NCBI GenBank assembly: GCA_036154955.1
Contig: JAYZWL010000152.1
Location: 1 to 64,000 of the forward strand
DNA: 64,000 bases
DNA from: Albimonas sp036154955
GTDB lineage: Bacteria > Pseudomonadota > Alphaproteobacteria > Rhodobacterales > Rhodobacteraceae
Reading direction: 5' to 3'
Positions 7,273-16,215 of the stretch are shown piece by piece (position 1 is the stretch's first letter; each line of letters begins with the position of its first letter). A program made the translations under genes and the position numbers. The notes beneath the pieces were generated by a model, which was given only the letters and a program-made list of their open reading frames with translations, did no database searches and had not been told where the DNA came from.

Positions 7273-9410
7273 GCGCGCACCACGATCACGGCGTCGAGCG
7301 CCAGCGCCCCCTGCCCCGCCTCCCCGACCCAGACCGGGTTGATGTCGAGCTCCTCGATCCGCCCCGCATTCGCGACCACGTGGTCGGAGACGGCGACGAT
7401 CAGCGCCTCCAGCGCCGCGAGATCCCGCGGGGCCTGGCCGCGGATCCCGGTCAGCAGCGGGGCGGAGCGGATCTCCGCCATCATCTCGCGGGCCATGGCG
7501 GGGGTGACGGGCAGCATCCGGCGGGCGACGTCCTTGAACAGCTCCACATGGATCCCGCCCAGCCCGAAGGTCATCACATGGCCGAACACCGGATCGCGGG
7601 CGACGCCGACGAACACCTCCAGCCCGCCCGGCGGGGCCATCGGCTCGATCAGCACGCCGTCGAGCGTGGCCTCGGGGGCGGCGCGGGCGGCGGCGGCCAT
7701 GATCCCGTCATAGGCGGCGGCGGCCTCGTGGGCGGGGACGTTCAGCTTCACGCCGCCGATATCGGACTTGTGGGTGATCTGCGCCGAGACGATCTTCATC
7801 GCCGTGCGCCCATTCAGGCTCAGCGCGATCTTCGCCGCCTGCCCGGCGGAGCGCGCCACCTGCGCGGCCGCGGCGGGCACGCCGGCGGCGGAAAGCTCGG
7901 CCTTGCCCTCGGCCTCGGTCAGGGTCCGGGTCGCCGCGGCCTCCGGCCAATGCCCCGCGCTCAGCAGCGCGGGCGTCCAGTCGAGATCGGCCCGCGCGCG
8001 CCAGCGCCCGTAGTCGACCCAGCGCCGCACCGCCTTGGCCATGTTGCGCAAGCTGCGGAACGGGACCAGCCCCGCCTCGGCGAAGGTGCGGAAGCCCTCG
8101 CCCGGCCGGTCCGACATCCAGATCGGGCAGAGCGGCGTGTCGGTCTTCGCCTGCGCCTCCACGATCAGCCCGGCGGTGTGAGCGGTGAAGCGGTGGTAAT
8201 CCATCGGGATCGGCAGCAGCACCAGCCCCACATTCGGGTCCCGCGCCACCGGCAGCAGGCTGTCGGAGAAGGCGGAGGGGTTGGAGATGGTCACCGACGT
8301 GGTGTCCACCGGGTTCCCGAAGGCCGCGTAATCCGGCAGGACCGCGCGCATGGCCCGGTCGGTCTCGGGCGCGAACGCGGCCAGCTCCAGCCCCGCCGCG
8401 CCCACATTGTCGGCGCAGAGCGACGCGGCCCCGCCGGAGGAGGCGAAGACGGCGATCTTCTCCTCCCCCGTCGGCAGCTTGCGCGCCAGCAGCGCGGCCG
8501 CGTCGATCACCTCGTCGAGGTCGTCGACCTCGATCACCCCGAACTGGCGCAGCACGGCGGAGTTGACCTCGGCCGAGCCGGTGATCGAGGCGGTGTGCGA
8601 GGCCGCGGCCCGCGCCCCGTAGTCGGACCGCCCGACCTTCACGCCGACCACCGGCTTGCCCATGCGCGCCGCATGGGCGACGGCGGCGGCGAAGCGGGGG
8701 CCGTCCTTGATGCCCTCGATCAGCGTGGCGATGACCTTGACCCCCGGATCGCCCGCCATGTGGTGGATGAAGTCGGCCACCTGCAGGTCGCATTCGTTGC
8801 CCGAGGAGGACCACATGGCGATGCCGGCCCCCCGCTCCATGCCCTGCATCATGTTGCGCCCCAGCCCGCCGCCCTGGGTGGCGAGCCCGATGGGCCCGGG
8901 GCGCAGGTCGTTGCGATAGGCGGGCGAGAAGGTCATGCCGACACGGGCATTGATGTTGACCAGCCCCGGGCAGTTGGGCCCGTAGATGCGGATCCCCGTC
9001 TCCCGCCCGATGGCGACGAGCTCGGCCTCCATCGCGCGGCCGGCGTCGTCGGCCTCCGAAAAGCCGGAGGTGAGGATCACCGCGAAGGGCGTGCCGCGCG
9101 CCCCCGCCTCCCGCACCGCCTGGGCCACCCCGGGGGCGGGGATGACGATGACGACGACGTCGGGCGTGGACGGCAGCGCGGCGACCGAGGGGTGGCAGGG
9201 CAGGCCCCGGATCTCCGTCTGCTTGGGGTTCACCAGCAGGACCTCTCCCTTGAAGTCGGAATGGTCGAGCAGGTTGGCAAGCGTGTGGGCGCCGATGGAG
9301 TTCTCCCGGTCCGAAGCGCCGACGATGGCGATGGAGGCGGGGGAGAACAGCCGGCTCAGGTCCTGGAAGACATATCCGGCGGGAGCGGCGGGGGCGTGGT
9401 CGAGGGTCAT
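7269..9410 (-). CDS. NDP-forming acyl-CoA synthetase (acetate-CoA ligase family), single-chain
   Basis: 713 residues with the full domain order: an N-terminal CoA-binding Rossmann domain (IVGASDRENSIG, about 30-41), succinyl-CoA-ligase-like flavodoxin domains holding the phospho-histidine in ASHTASITGS (about residue 268), and a C-terminal ATP-grasp domain with HKSDIGGVKLNV and EELDINPVWV. Family members make acyl-CoA from acid, ATP or GTP, and CoA through a phosphohistidine. Middle gene of the operon, 8 bases after the acyl-CoA dehydrogenase and overlapping CaiB. Substrate unknown. Confidence 0.88.
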   Translation of the reverse strand: MTLDHAPAAPAGYVFQDLSRLFSPASIAIVGASDRENSIGAHTLANLLDHSDFKGEVLLVNPKQTEIRGLPCHPSVAALPSTPDVVVIVIPAPGVAQAVREAGARGTPFAVILTSGFSEADDAGRAMEAELVAIGRETGIRIYGPNCPGLVNINARVGMTFSPAYRNDLRPGPIGLATQGGGLGRNMMQGMERGAGIAMWSSSGNECDLQVADFIHHMAGDPGVKVIATLIEGIKDGPRFAAAVAHAARMGKPVVGVKVGRSDYGARAAASHTASITGSAEVNSAVLRQFGVIEVDDLDEVIDAAALLARKLPTGEEKIAVFASSGGAASLCADNVGAAGLELAAFAPETDRAMRAVLPDYAAFGNPVDTTSVTISNPSAFSDSLLPVARDPNVGLVLLPIPMDYHRFTAHTAGLIVEAQAKTDTPLCPIWMSDRPGEGFRTFAEAGLVPFRSLRNMAKAVRRWVDYGRWRARADLDWTPALLSAGHWPEAAATRTLTEAEGKAELSAAGVPAAAAQVARSAGQAAKIALSLNGRTAMKIVSAQITHKSDIGGVKLNVPAHEAAAAYDGIMAAAARAAPEATLDGVLIEPMAPPGGLEVFVGVARDPVFGHVMTFGLGGIHVELFKDVARRMLPVTPAMAREMMAEIRSAPLLTGIRGQAPRDLAALEALIVAVSDHVVANAGRIEELDINPVWVGEAGQGALALDAVIVVRA

Positions 9411-9418
9411 GGCGGGCC

Positions 9419-10573
9419 TCAGGCGATGGCGTCGATGCCGAGGATCTCCCGGCCCGCGATCAGGGTTTGAATCTCGGACGTGCCCTCGGGGATCATGCCG
9501 CCGCGGGTGTCGCGGAAAATGCGCTCGATCGGGTAGCCGACCGCGTAGCCGAGGCCTCCGTGCACCTGCAGCGCCATGTCGGCCACCTCGAAGGCGGCGC
9601 CGGTGGCGTAGAGCTTGGCGATGGAGCAGTCCTCCCGCGCCTCCAGCCCGCGGTCGAGCGCGGCGGCGGCCTGATAGGACAGCGCGCGGGCGGCCTTCAC
9701 CCGGACGGTCATGTCCACGATATGCTTCTGCACAAGCTGGAACGCGCCGATGGGCTTGCCGAACTGCTTGCGGGTCTTCGCGTAGTCGATGGAAAGGTCC
9801 AGCGCCGCCTGCGCCGCGCCGACCGCGCCCATGGCGATGTTGACCCGCGCGGTGTTCAGCCCGGCCAGCGTGCCGGCCAGCGCCTTGCCCTCAGCCCCAA
9901 GGCGATTCTCGGCCGGCACGATCACGTCTTCGAATTCCAGCTCCGCCGTGCCGGTGCAGCGCAGCACCATCTTTTCGACGGGCCGGGCCGAAAACCCCTT
10001 CATCCCCCGCTCCACGATGAAGGTCGACAGCTTGCCGTCCTCGCAGTCCGGAGAGCCGGAGACCCGCGCCACCACCTGGGCGATGTCGGCGTTCACCCCG
10101 TTGGTGATCCACAGCTTGCGGCCCGACAGCACGTAATGGTCGCCCTTCCAGACCGCCCGCGTCTCGATCCCCCGGACGTTGGAGCCGATATTGGGCTCCG
10201 ACAGGCCGGTGCAGACCTTCAGGCGGTTCTCAAGGATCGGCTTCAGCCAGCGGTCCTTCTGCTCCGCCGTGCCGTGGGCGGCGAGCTTCTGGATGGTGCC
10301 GTTGGTGATGTTGAGGATGGTGCGCAGGCTGCCCCAGCAATAGCCCGCCCGCTCCATCAGCATCCCCCAGGTGACGTAAGGCAGGTCGTAGCCGCCGTCC
10401 GCCTCCGGGATGCGCCCGCCCAGATACCCGAACTGCGCGAGGTCGGAGAGGATCTCGAAGGGAAAGGTCTTCGCCGCTTCGTGCCCGTCGATCAGCGGCG
10501 TGACGTTGTCGTGCAGCCAGCGGCGCACCTGGTCCTGGAGGAGCGACTGCTCCTCGTCGAGAAACGCGTTCAT
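9419..10573 (-). CDS. acyl-CoA dehydrogenase
   Basis: 384 residues starting MNAFLDEEQSLLQDQ at 10573, after a clear GGGGAGG; an upstream in-frame ATG (10624) would add an unlikely tail. It has the three-domain acyl-CoA dehydrogenase fold with GLSEPNIGSN and WITNG in the flavin-binding middle domain and RKQFGKPIGAFQLVQ in the C-terminal helices. The catalytic base is the Glu of IPEGTSEIQ close to the end. It oxidises acyl-CoA to enoyl-CoA and passes electrons to ETF. It leads a three-gene operon with the acyl-CoA synthetase and CaiB protein. Its promoter region carries a block also found before the TRAP operon. Confidence 0.9.
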   Translation of the reverse strand: MNAFLDEEQSLLQDQVRRWLHDNVTPLIDGHEAAKTFPFEILSDLAQFGYLGGRIPEADGGYDLPYVTWGMLMERAGYCWGSLRTILNITNGTIQKLAAHGTAEQKDRWLKPILENRLKVCTGLSEPNIGSNVRGIETRAVWKGDHYVLSGRKLWITNGVNADIAQVVARVSGSPDCEDGKLSTFIVERGMKGFSARPVEKMVLRCTGTAELEFEDVIVPAENRLGAEGKALAGTLAGLNTARVNIAMGAVGAAQAALDLSIDYAKTRKQFGKPIGAFQLVQKHIVDMTVRVKAARALSYQAAAALDRGLEAREDCSIAKLYATGAAFEVADMALQVHGGLGYAVGYPIERIFRDTRGGMIPEGTSEIQTLIAGREILGIDAIA

Positions 10574-10616
10574 GGAACCTCCCCGGATCGCGCCTCGTCG
10601 GGCGCTTTCGAACGAA

Positions 10617-10646
10617 GAGACCAATTTTCTACTCGCGGGTCAACAC
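10617..10646 (-). promoter_or_regulatory. acyl-CoA dehydrogenase operon promoter with block shared with the TRAP promoter
   Basis: Read on the minus strand: GTGTTGAC, 15 bases, TGGTCTC. Both outer blocks are identical, with identical spacing, at 15348-15377. TTGACC as -35 and TCTCTT 17 bases on as -10 fit a sigma-70 promoter. The TGGTCTC half may be part of a regulator site. Confidence 0.5.
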
Positions 10647-10706
10647 TCGCGGCGAAGGTTATCAGCCGGCGGATGGGGACGCCCGGGACGGGACCCCGAA
10701 ACGGAA

Positions 10707-10738
10707 CCGGCCCGGCGGAGAGCGCTCCGCCGGGCCGG
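10707..10738 (-). terminator. strong hairpin ending the TRAP operon
   Basis: Perfect 14-bp inverted repeat (arm CCGGCCCGGCGGAG, loop AGCG), 28 bases after the stop codon of the TRAP large permease gene. On the minus strand it is followed by TTCCGTTTC, so it may act as an intrinsic terminator despite the weak U-tract. It also insulates the acyl-CoA dehydrogenase promoter. Confidence 0.7.
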
Positions 10739-10765
10739 CCTTTCGCGTCGCGATGCGTCGCGCGT

Positions 10766-12082
10766 CTACTGGCCGAAGAACATGTTCGGCAGGAACAGCG
10801 CGATGTCGGGGAACACCACGATCAGGAACAGCCCCAGCAGCGTGACCAGCACGTAGGGGATGACCGAGATATAGATGTCGCCCATGGTGATCCCCGCAGG
10901 CGCCACCCCCTTCAGATAGAAGAGGTTGAAGCCGAAGGGCGGGGTCATGTAGCCGACCTCCATCATGATCACGAACAGGATGCCGAACCAGATCGCGTCG
11001 AAGCCGTTGGCGGCCACGATCGGCAGGAACACCGGCAGCGTGATCAGCATGATCCCCACGGGGTCGAGTACCATGCCCAGGAAGAACAGCACCAGCATCA
11101 TGAAGGCGAGACCGCCCCACTTGCCGCCGGGGATCAGCTCCACCACGCCCGAGATCAGCTCGGCCGCGCCCAGCGCCGTGTAGGCGGTGGAGAAGCCGTG
11201 CGCCGCGAACAGGATCCACATGATCATCGCGGTCAGCCGCAGGGTCTGCACGGCCGAGTCCTTGATGTTCTCGTAGGTCAGCTTGCGGTTCACCGCCGAG
11301 GCGATGAGCGCGCCGAACACGCCGATGGCCGCGGCCTCGGTGGGCGTCGCGAAGCCCCCGAAGATCGAGCCGAGCACGATGAAGACGATGAACAGCGGCA
11401 GGATCACCGCCGACAGCGCCTTGAGCTTCGCGCCCCAGTCCCCCCGCTCCTCCGGCGGCAGGGACGGGCCCATGGACGGCTGGATGGCGCAGCGGATCAG
11501 GATGTAGATGGAGACCAGCACGAACAGCAGGATCCCCGGCCCGATGCCCGCGGCGAACAGCCGGCCCACCGACACCTCGGTCAGCAGGGCGTAGAGCACC
11601 ATGAGGATGGAGGGAGGTATCAGGATCCCCCATCCGCCGCCGGCGTTGATCGCGCCCAGCGCCATCTTGGAGTCGTAGCCGCGTTCCAGCATCCGCGGCA
11701 GGGCGATGGTGCCCATGGTCACCACCGCGGCGCCCGAGATGCCCGACATGGCCGCGAAGATCGCGCAGATCGCCACGGTGCCGATGGCCAGCCCCCCGCG
11801 CAGCCCGCCCCACCACAGGTGCATCATGTTGTAGAGGTCGTTGGCGACCCCGGAGCGTTCCAGCAGGAACGCCATGAACACGTAGAGCGGGATGGCGACC
11901 AGCGTGAAGTTCGACATGTTGTCCCACATCTTCGAGGCGATGATGTAGAACCCGACCTCCCCCATCTCGAAATAGAGGAAGATAACGGAGATGCCGCCCA
12001 GCACGAAGGTCAACGGCGCGCCGAGCATCAGGAAGAACAGCAGCGAGCCGAAGAAGAGGACGGTGAGAAGTTCGACGCTCAT
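10766..12082 (-). CDS. TRAP transporter large permease (DctM)
   Basis: 438 residues, the usual length, with about twelve membrane segments. Typical motifs are GAPLTFVLGGISVI near the start, the GINAGGGWGILIPPSI loop (about 170-187) and PVGIMLITLPVFLPI near the C-terminus. It forms the sodium-coupled channel of a TRAP importer together with the small permease, fed by a periplasmic binding protein. Its ATG overlaps the small permease stop (TGATG). Substrate is probably an organic anion. The shared promoter block with the acyl-CoA operon suggests that operon may degrade what is imported. Confidence 0.93.
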   Translation of the reverse strand: MSVELLTVLFFGSLLFFLMLGAPLTFVLGGISVIFLYFEMGEVGFYIIASKMWDNMSNFTLVAIPLYVFMAFLLERSGVANDLYNMMHLWWGGLRGGLAIGTVAICAIFAAMSGISGAAVVTMGTIALPRMLERGYDSKMALGAINAGGGWGILIPPSILMVLYALLTEVSVGRLFAAGIGPGILLFVLVSIYILIRCAIQPSMGPSLPPEERGDWGAKLKALSAVILPLFIVFIVLGSIFGGFATPTEAAAIGVFGALIASAVNRKLTYENIKDSAVQTLRLTAMIMWILFAAHGFSTAYTALGAAELISGVVELIPGGKWGGLAFMMLVLFFLGMVLDPVGIMLITLPVFLPIVAANGFDAIWFGILFVIMMEVGYMTPPFGFNLFYLKGVAPAGITMGDIYISVIPYVLVTLLGLFLIVVFPDIALFLPNMFFGQ

Positions 12083-12648
12083 CAGTGGCCCCCGCCTTCG
12101 TTGACTTTCGCGCCGTAGACGTCTTCAGGCACGGGCAACCCCATCAGCACGCGGATATCCGCCACCAGCCGCACGATCCCCTGCGCCAGCAGCAGGCTCG
12201 CCGCGATGGGAATGAACAGCTTCACCGGCCACAGGGCCGGTTTCCATACCGAGTTCGACCGCTCGATCCGGTGCGGGCGCATCCGCGGCCAGTCGATGGA
12301 GTCGAGGAACAGGTCGATCGACTGCCAGAGCAGCACGCCGATGAACAGGAAGAACAGGAACGAGGTCGCCACGTCCACGGTCGCCTTCCGCTGCGGGCTG
12401 AAGCGACCGTAGATGATGTCGACGTTGACGTGCCCGCGTTCGGCCATCAGGTAGCCGCCGGCGAGGATGCCGTAGACGCCGAACACCAGCTGGGCGAGCT
12501 CGGCGGTCCAGGGCAGCGGACGGCCCGCGACGTAGCGCATCACCACGTCGCAGATCAGAAGCAGGAACAGGGGCACCACGATCCAGGCGGTGAACCTGCC
12601 GATCCAGCGGTTCAACCGCGTGACCGTTCGGGCGAAAGCCGTGAACAT
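12082..12648 (-). CDS. TRAP transporter small permease (DctQ)
   Basis: 188 residues with four hydrophobic helices. The conserved core RPLPWTAELAQLVFGVYGILAGG follows the second helix, and GHVNVDIIYGRF is the usual loop after it. The small permease scaffolds the DctM subunit. It lies between the binding-protein gene dctP1 (separated by two hairpins) and dctM. ATG 12648 has only a weak ribosome site, so supply may depend on read-through past the hairpins. Confidence 0.9.
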   Translation of the reverse strand: MFTAFARTVTRLNRWIGRFTAWIVVPLFLLLICDVVMRYVAGRPLPWTAELAQLVFGVYGILAGGYLMAERGHVNVDIIYGRFSPQRKATVDVATSFLFFLFIGVLLWQSIDLFLDSIDWPRMRPHRIERSNSVWKPALWPVKLFIPIAASLLLAQGIVRLVADIRVLMGLPVPEDVYGAKVNEGGGH

Positions 12649-12713
12649 TCATCCCTCGACTAGTGGGGCGCCCGCGGCTCCGGATCGGAGCGCGGCGGCG
12701 CCGGGATGGCGGG

Positions 12714-12774
12714 CGCGCCCCCGGATCGGGGGCGCGGAAGGGTCGGGGGACGCGCGGCCTCGGCCGGCCGCGCG
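12714..12774 (-). repeat. two consecutive stem-loops between dctP1 and dctQ
   Basis: Perfect inverted repeat 12714-12736 (arm CGCGCCCCCG, loop GAT) and a second at 12751-12774 (arm CGCGCGGCC, loop TCGGCC). They lie just after the binding-protein stop. Such structures commonly protect the binding-protein mRNA 3' end and limit read-through, giving more binding protein than permease. Confidence 0.65.
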
Positions 12775-12797
12775 AAGGGAGGCGAGCCGCCGTCGGC

Positions 12798-13838
12798 TCA
12801 GGAGATCCCGAGCTGGGACATCAGCTCCTTGAGCTTGTCCGCGGCCTGGGCGGCCTTCTCGGACTTGTTGCCCTCGGTCTCCAGGATCTGGGCGGAGGCC
12901 TTCACGAAGATCTCCTGCACGTCGTCGGGCCACTGGCGGACCTCGACGCCCTGCTCGGCCTTGCCTTCCTCGATCGCCAGGGTTTCGAGCAGCTGATACT
13001 CCGCGGTGCGCGCGTAATAGCGGGTCTCGATCAGCGACATCAGGATCAGGCGCAGGTCGTCGGGCAGGTCCTCCACCGCGTCGGCGTTGAACACCCAGCA
13101 GTCGGAGGTGAAGGCCAGCGGCGGGTGCATCTGGTACTTGCAGACCTCCCACAGCGACATGGTCTTGGCGCCGACCGCCGCGCCCCAGTGGGCGCCGTCC
13201 ACGACGCCGGACGACAGGGCCTGGTAAAGCTCCGAGCCCGGGATGTAGCTGGCCGAGGCGCCGGCGGCGGACAGGTAGTCCAGCAGCGCGCCCGAGGAGC
13301 GGACCTTGAGGGTGGAGAAATCGGCGGCGGATTCGATCTTCTTCGAGAGCACCAGCTCGGTCGGATAGGACTTCTCGGCGCGGTAGATCACGCCGTCCTC
13401 TTCCGTCTCCGAGGACATCAGCGCCTCGACGCCCATGTTCTTGTTGTAGTGACCGACCTGCCAGTAGTCGTTCAGCGTGCCGGGAATGCCGTAGGCGAAG
13501 GCCGACACGGTGGCGATCTGGCCCATGTAGGAGGCCGAGGAGGTCCCCGCCTGCACCACGCCCTTGCGCACGATGTCGTAGATCTCGGGCCCCTTGGCGA
13601 ATTCGCCGGCGCCGAACAGCTCCCAGGTGAAGCGGCCGTCGGTGGCCTCGGCCAGCTTGTCGGCCAGCACCTGCAGCGAGCCGTCGAACGAGGCCGACGC
13701 CTTCGGCCACACGGCCTGCACGCGCCAGTTCACCTCGCCCTTGGCGATGGCGGGGCCGATCAGGGCGGGCGCCGCCAGCGCGGCGGCGCCGCCGCCGGCC
13801 AGCAGGGCGCGACGGCTGGTCTTGATGGTTTCGGTCAT
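12798..13838 (-). CDS. TRAP transporter substrate-binding protein DctP, paralogue 1
   Basis: 346 residues from ATG 13838, after TGGGAGGAAG. The N-terminus has a Tat-type signal, SRRALLAGGGAAALAAPALI, so it is exported folded. The mature part has the DctP fold (VNWRVQAVWPKA, FGAGEFAKGPEIYDIV, KVRSSGALLDYLSAAGA with the conserved ligand-binding Arg, and GVVDGAHWGAA). It is very similar along its length to the adjacent paralogue at 14059-15102. It has its own likely promoter and is separated from the permeases by two hairpins. Substrate unknown, probably a carboxylate. Confidence 0.93.
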   Translation of the reverse strand: MTETIKTSRRALLAGGGAAALAAPALIGPAIAKGEVNWRVQAVWPKASASFDGSLQVLADKLAEATDGRFTWELFGAGEFAKGPEIYDIVRKGVVQAGTSSASYMGQIATVSAFAYGIPGTLNDYWQVGHYNKNMGVEALMSSETEEDGVIYRAEKSYPTELVLSKKIESAADFSTLKVRSSGALLDYLSAAGASASYIPGSELYQALSSGVVDGAHWGAAVGAKTMSLWEVCKYQMHPPLAFTSDCWVFNADAVEDLPDDLRLILMSLIETRYYARTAEYQLLETLAIEEGKAEQGVEVRQWPDDVQEIFVKASAQILETEGNKSEKAAQAADKLKELMSQLGIS

Positions 13839-13914
13839 GTCTTCCTCCCAATGCGCGCCCCGTCTGGTGCGGGTTGTGTCCGGGGCCTCGGTCGAACCCG
13901 CGGAGCGCGCTTGC

Positions 13915-13944
13915 ATATTGGACGCCCGCTTATCAATCGGTCAA
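13915..13944 (-). promoter_or_regulatory. likely promoter of dctP1
   Basis: On the minus strand TTGACC (13944-13939) is followed 18 bases later by CAATAT (13920-13915), in an AT-richer stretch between the two dctP genes. The first binding-protein gene can therefore be expressed separately from paralogue 2. Confidence 0.45.
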
Positions 13945-14058
13945 TGAAGTCCGGACGTCAGTCAGGCGATTTCCTCCCGCGCCTGCCGACGCCGGCGAGG
14001 CGCGCCGTCGTCGAAAGGCGCCGCGCGGTCCGGATCCGGGCCGCGCGGCGGGTCGGCC

Positions 14059-15102
14059 TCAGACGTAGCCGAGGTTCTTCATCAGCCCGGTCAGCGCGTC
14101 GGCGCAGGCGGCGGCCTTCTCCGACTTCTCCGCTTCCCTGGCCAGGATGTCGCCCGAGGCCTGGGCGAACAGCGCCAGCACGTCGTCGGGGAACTGGGTG
14201 ACCATCACGCCCTCGTTCTGGACCCCGTCGGTCAGCGACTGCGCCTCGCCCTCGAGATATTCGACCGAGCGCAGGTAGAACCGCTCCTCCACCAGGCTCG
14301 TGAAGATCAGGCGGATGTCGTCGGGCAGATCCTCCACCGCGTCGGCGTTGAAGATCCAGGCGTCGGCGGAGAAGCCGAGCGGCGGCTTCATGTGATACTT
14401 GCAGACCTCCCACAGCGACATCGACTTGGCGCCGATCGCCGCGCCCCAGTGCGCGCCGTCCACCACGCCCGAGCTGAGCGCCTGATAAAGTTCGGACCCC
14501 GCGATGTAGCTCGCCGAGGCGCCCGCGGCCGACAGGTAATCCAGCATCGCGCCCGAAGAGCGCAGCTTGAGCGACTTGAAGTCGTCGACCGACTTGACCT
14601 CTTTCGACAGCACCAGCTCGGTCGGGTAGACCTTTTCGGAGGCGTAGATCACGCCCTCTTCCAGGATCTCGTCGGCGAACATCTTCTCGACGCCGAGATT
14701 CTTCAGCAGGTGCATGATCTCCCAGCTGTTGCGCAGCGTGCCCGGCAGGCCGTAGGCGAAGCTGGCGCAGGTCCCGTAGCTCTCCATATAGGAGGCCGAG
14801 GACGTGCCCATCTGCACCACGCCCTTGGAGACGATGTTGAAGATCTCCGGGCCCTTGGCGAATTCGCCGGCGCCGAACAGCTCCATGGTCATGCGGCCGT
14901 CGGTGCGTTCGGCGGTCAGTTCGGCCAGCTTGCCGAGGCTGTCGTTGAACGAGCCGGACGCCTTGGGCCAGTGCGACTGCACCCGCCAGGTCACCTCGCC
15001 GGCGGCGATGCCCTTGCCGATCAGCGCCGGCGCGGCGAGCACGCCCAGCGCGCCGCCGCGCAGCATCGTGCGGCGGTCGAATCCGTTGCGGTTCATGGTC
15101 AT
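14059..15102 (-). CDS. TRAP transporter substrate-binding protein DctP, paralogue 2
   Basis: 347 residues from ATG 15102, after GGGAGGAGA; a second ATG at 15096 is possible. Tat-like signal DRRTMLRGGALGVLAAPALI. The mature region matches paralogue 1 almost position by position (VTWRVQSHWPKAS, FGAGEFAKGPEIFNIV, KLRSSGAMLDYLSAAGA, GVVDGAHWGAA), with the same conserved Arg in LRSSGA. No separate permease pair is next to it, so both proteins probably serve the same DctQM. Promoter-proximal gene of the TRAP operon. Differences near NSWEIMHLLKNLGVEKM may reflect ligand preference. Confidence 0.92.
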   Translation of the reverse strand: MTMNRNGFDRRTMLRGGALGVLAAPALIGKGIAAGEVTWRVQSHWPKASGSFNDSLGKLAELTAERTDGRMTMELFGAGEFAKGPEIFNIVSKGVVQMGTSSASYMESYGTCASFAYGLPGTLRNSWEIMHLLKNLGVEKMFADEILEEGVIYASEKVYPTELVLSKEVKSVDDFKSLKLRSSGAMLDYLSAAGASASYIAGSELYQALSSGVVDGAHWGAAIGAKSMSLWEVCKYHMKPPLGFSADAWIFNADAVEDLPDDIRLIFTSLVEERFYLRSVEYLEGEAQSLTDGVQNEGVMVTQFPDDVLALFAQASGDILAREAEKSEKAAACADALTGLMKNLGYV

Positions 15103-15347
15103 GTGGGTCTCCTCCCTTGTTGTCTTCGAGGCCGGCGGGCCTCCCCGCGCGCCGGCCTCCCCCTGTCGGCGCCGCGTCGCCGCGGCCGCCTGCGCATGCG
15201 CGCCCCGCGCGGGACGCGCAGGGCGTGTCGGCGCGTCGGCGCGTCGGACACGCGCCCGGATGACTGCGGCGAGAGGTCTTTCCCGGCGCCCCTGCCCGGC
15301 TCCCCAAGTCGGCCGGCTGGTTTCCGCCGGCGTCTGTTTCATCGATT

Positions 15348-15377
15348 GAGACCAGCTTTTCGACGCCGCGTCAACAC
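15348..15377 (-). promoter_or_regulatory. TRAP operon promoter with shared block
   Basis: Minus strand: GTGTTGAC, 15 bases, TGGTCTC, matching 10617-10646 in both outer blocks (20 of 30 bases overall). TTGACG to TCTCAA with a 17-base spacer fits a sigma-70 promoter. The TetR gene at 15571 is divergent and a natural candidate regulator. Confidence 0.5.
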
Positions 15378-15398
15378 ACCGATCCGTCAGGCGAAGCC

Positions 15399-15443
15399 TT
15401 TGTTGCGGCGAAACAAATCAGCAATCCTGACGACTTTCAGGAT
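15399..15443. promoter_or_regulatory. two inverted repeats between TRAP operon and divergent TetR gene
   Basis: TTTGTT/AACAAA (15399-15417, 7-base loop) and ATCCTGA/TCAGGAT (15424-15443, 6-base loop) lie between the divergent promoters. Either could be the operator of the TetR protein encoded at 15571. Confidence 0.45.
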
Positions 15444-15570
15444 GACGCGGCGCAACATGTTACCGTTGCGACGAATTCCGGCCCGGCCGGTCCGCATGCG
15501 TCCCCAGCGCTCTCGCGCCCGGTCGCGGCGCAGGTTAACAAGGACGGAACGGTCGAAAGGAGCGCAACCT

Positions 15571-16215
15571 ATGCCGAGCTGGGACGGAGTGGTCGCCTCG
15601 CGCGCCGAACAGCGGGAGCTGAAGCGCCGGGTCGCCCTGCGCATCGCCGCGCGGGCCTTCAACGCCAAGGGCTATCACGGGACCTCGCTGGACGACATCG
15701 CCGAGGAGATCGGCGTGTCCAAGACCGCGCTCTACTACTACTTCAAGAACAAGGAGCAGCTGCTGTTCGAGTGCCTGCGCGTCTCCTACGACTGCGGGCA
15801 GACCGCCCGGCTGGAAACCGAGGCCATGGGCGGAACCGCCTACGAACGGCTGCGCCATCTCTACAAGCGGTTCATGATCCTGCTGATGGAGGAGCGGGGC
15901 GCCTTCACCACCCAGGCCAACCTGATGGCCCTGCCCGAGGACAAGCGCGAACAGCTTCTGGAGCGCCGCCGCCAGCTCGACCGCTATTCGCGGATGCTGC
16001 TGACCAAGGCGATCGAGGAAGGCGCGATCCGGCCGGTCGACGTGCGCATCACCTCCAACTACTTCCTCGGCGCGGTGAACTGGATCCTGCGCTGGTATTC
16101 CGACGACGAATCGAAGACCCCGGACGAGATTTCCGAGATCTTCATGGATCTGCTGATGAACGGCATCTCGCGGCCGGACCTCGGCCCCCTCGGCGATCCC
16201 CCCCCGTCGGGCTGA
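15571..16215 (+). CDS. TetR/AcrR-family transcriptional regulator
   Basis: 214 residues from ATG 15571, after AAAGGAG. N-terminal HTH with SLDDIAEEIGVSKTALYYYF (about 43-62), followed by the helical ligand-binding domain. It is divergent from the TRAP operon, the classic layout for a local repressor, and two inverted repeats lie in between. The shared promoter block suggests it may also control the acyl-CoA dehydrogenase operon (inference). A close FadR/PsrA-type role is possible but the ligand cannot be read from sequence. Confidence 0.9.
   Translation: MPSWDGVVASRAEQRELKRRVALRIAARAFNAKGYHGTSLDDIAEEIGVSKTALYYYFKNKEQLLFECLRVSYDCGQTARLETEAMGGTAYERLRHLYKRFMILLMEERGAFTTQANLMALPEDKREQLLERRRQLDRYSRMLLTKAIEEGAIRPVDVRITSNYFLGAVNWILRWYSDDESKTPDEISEIFMDLLMNGISRPDLGPLGDPPPSG

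Noticed and set aside
9467..12118. Long rightward frame of 883 codons
   Set aside because: Antisense to the acyl-CoA dehydrogenase and TRAP large permease genes; His/Arg/Gln-rich low-complexity translation, as expected from a GC-rich shadow frame.
14392..15570. N-terminal extension of the TetR frame at 15571
   Set aside because: Antisense to DctP paralogue 2 and no domain; TetR starts at 15571 after AAAGGAG.
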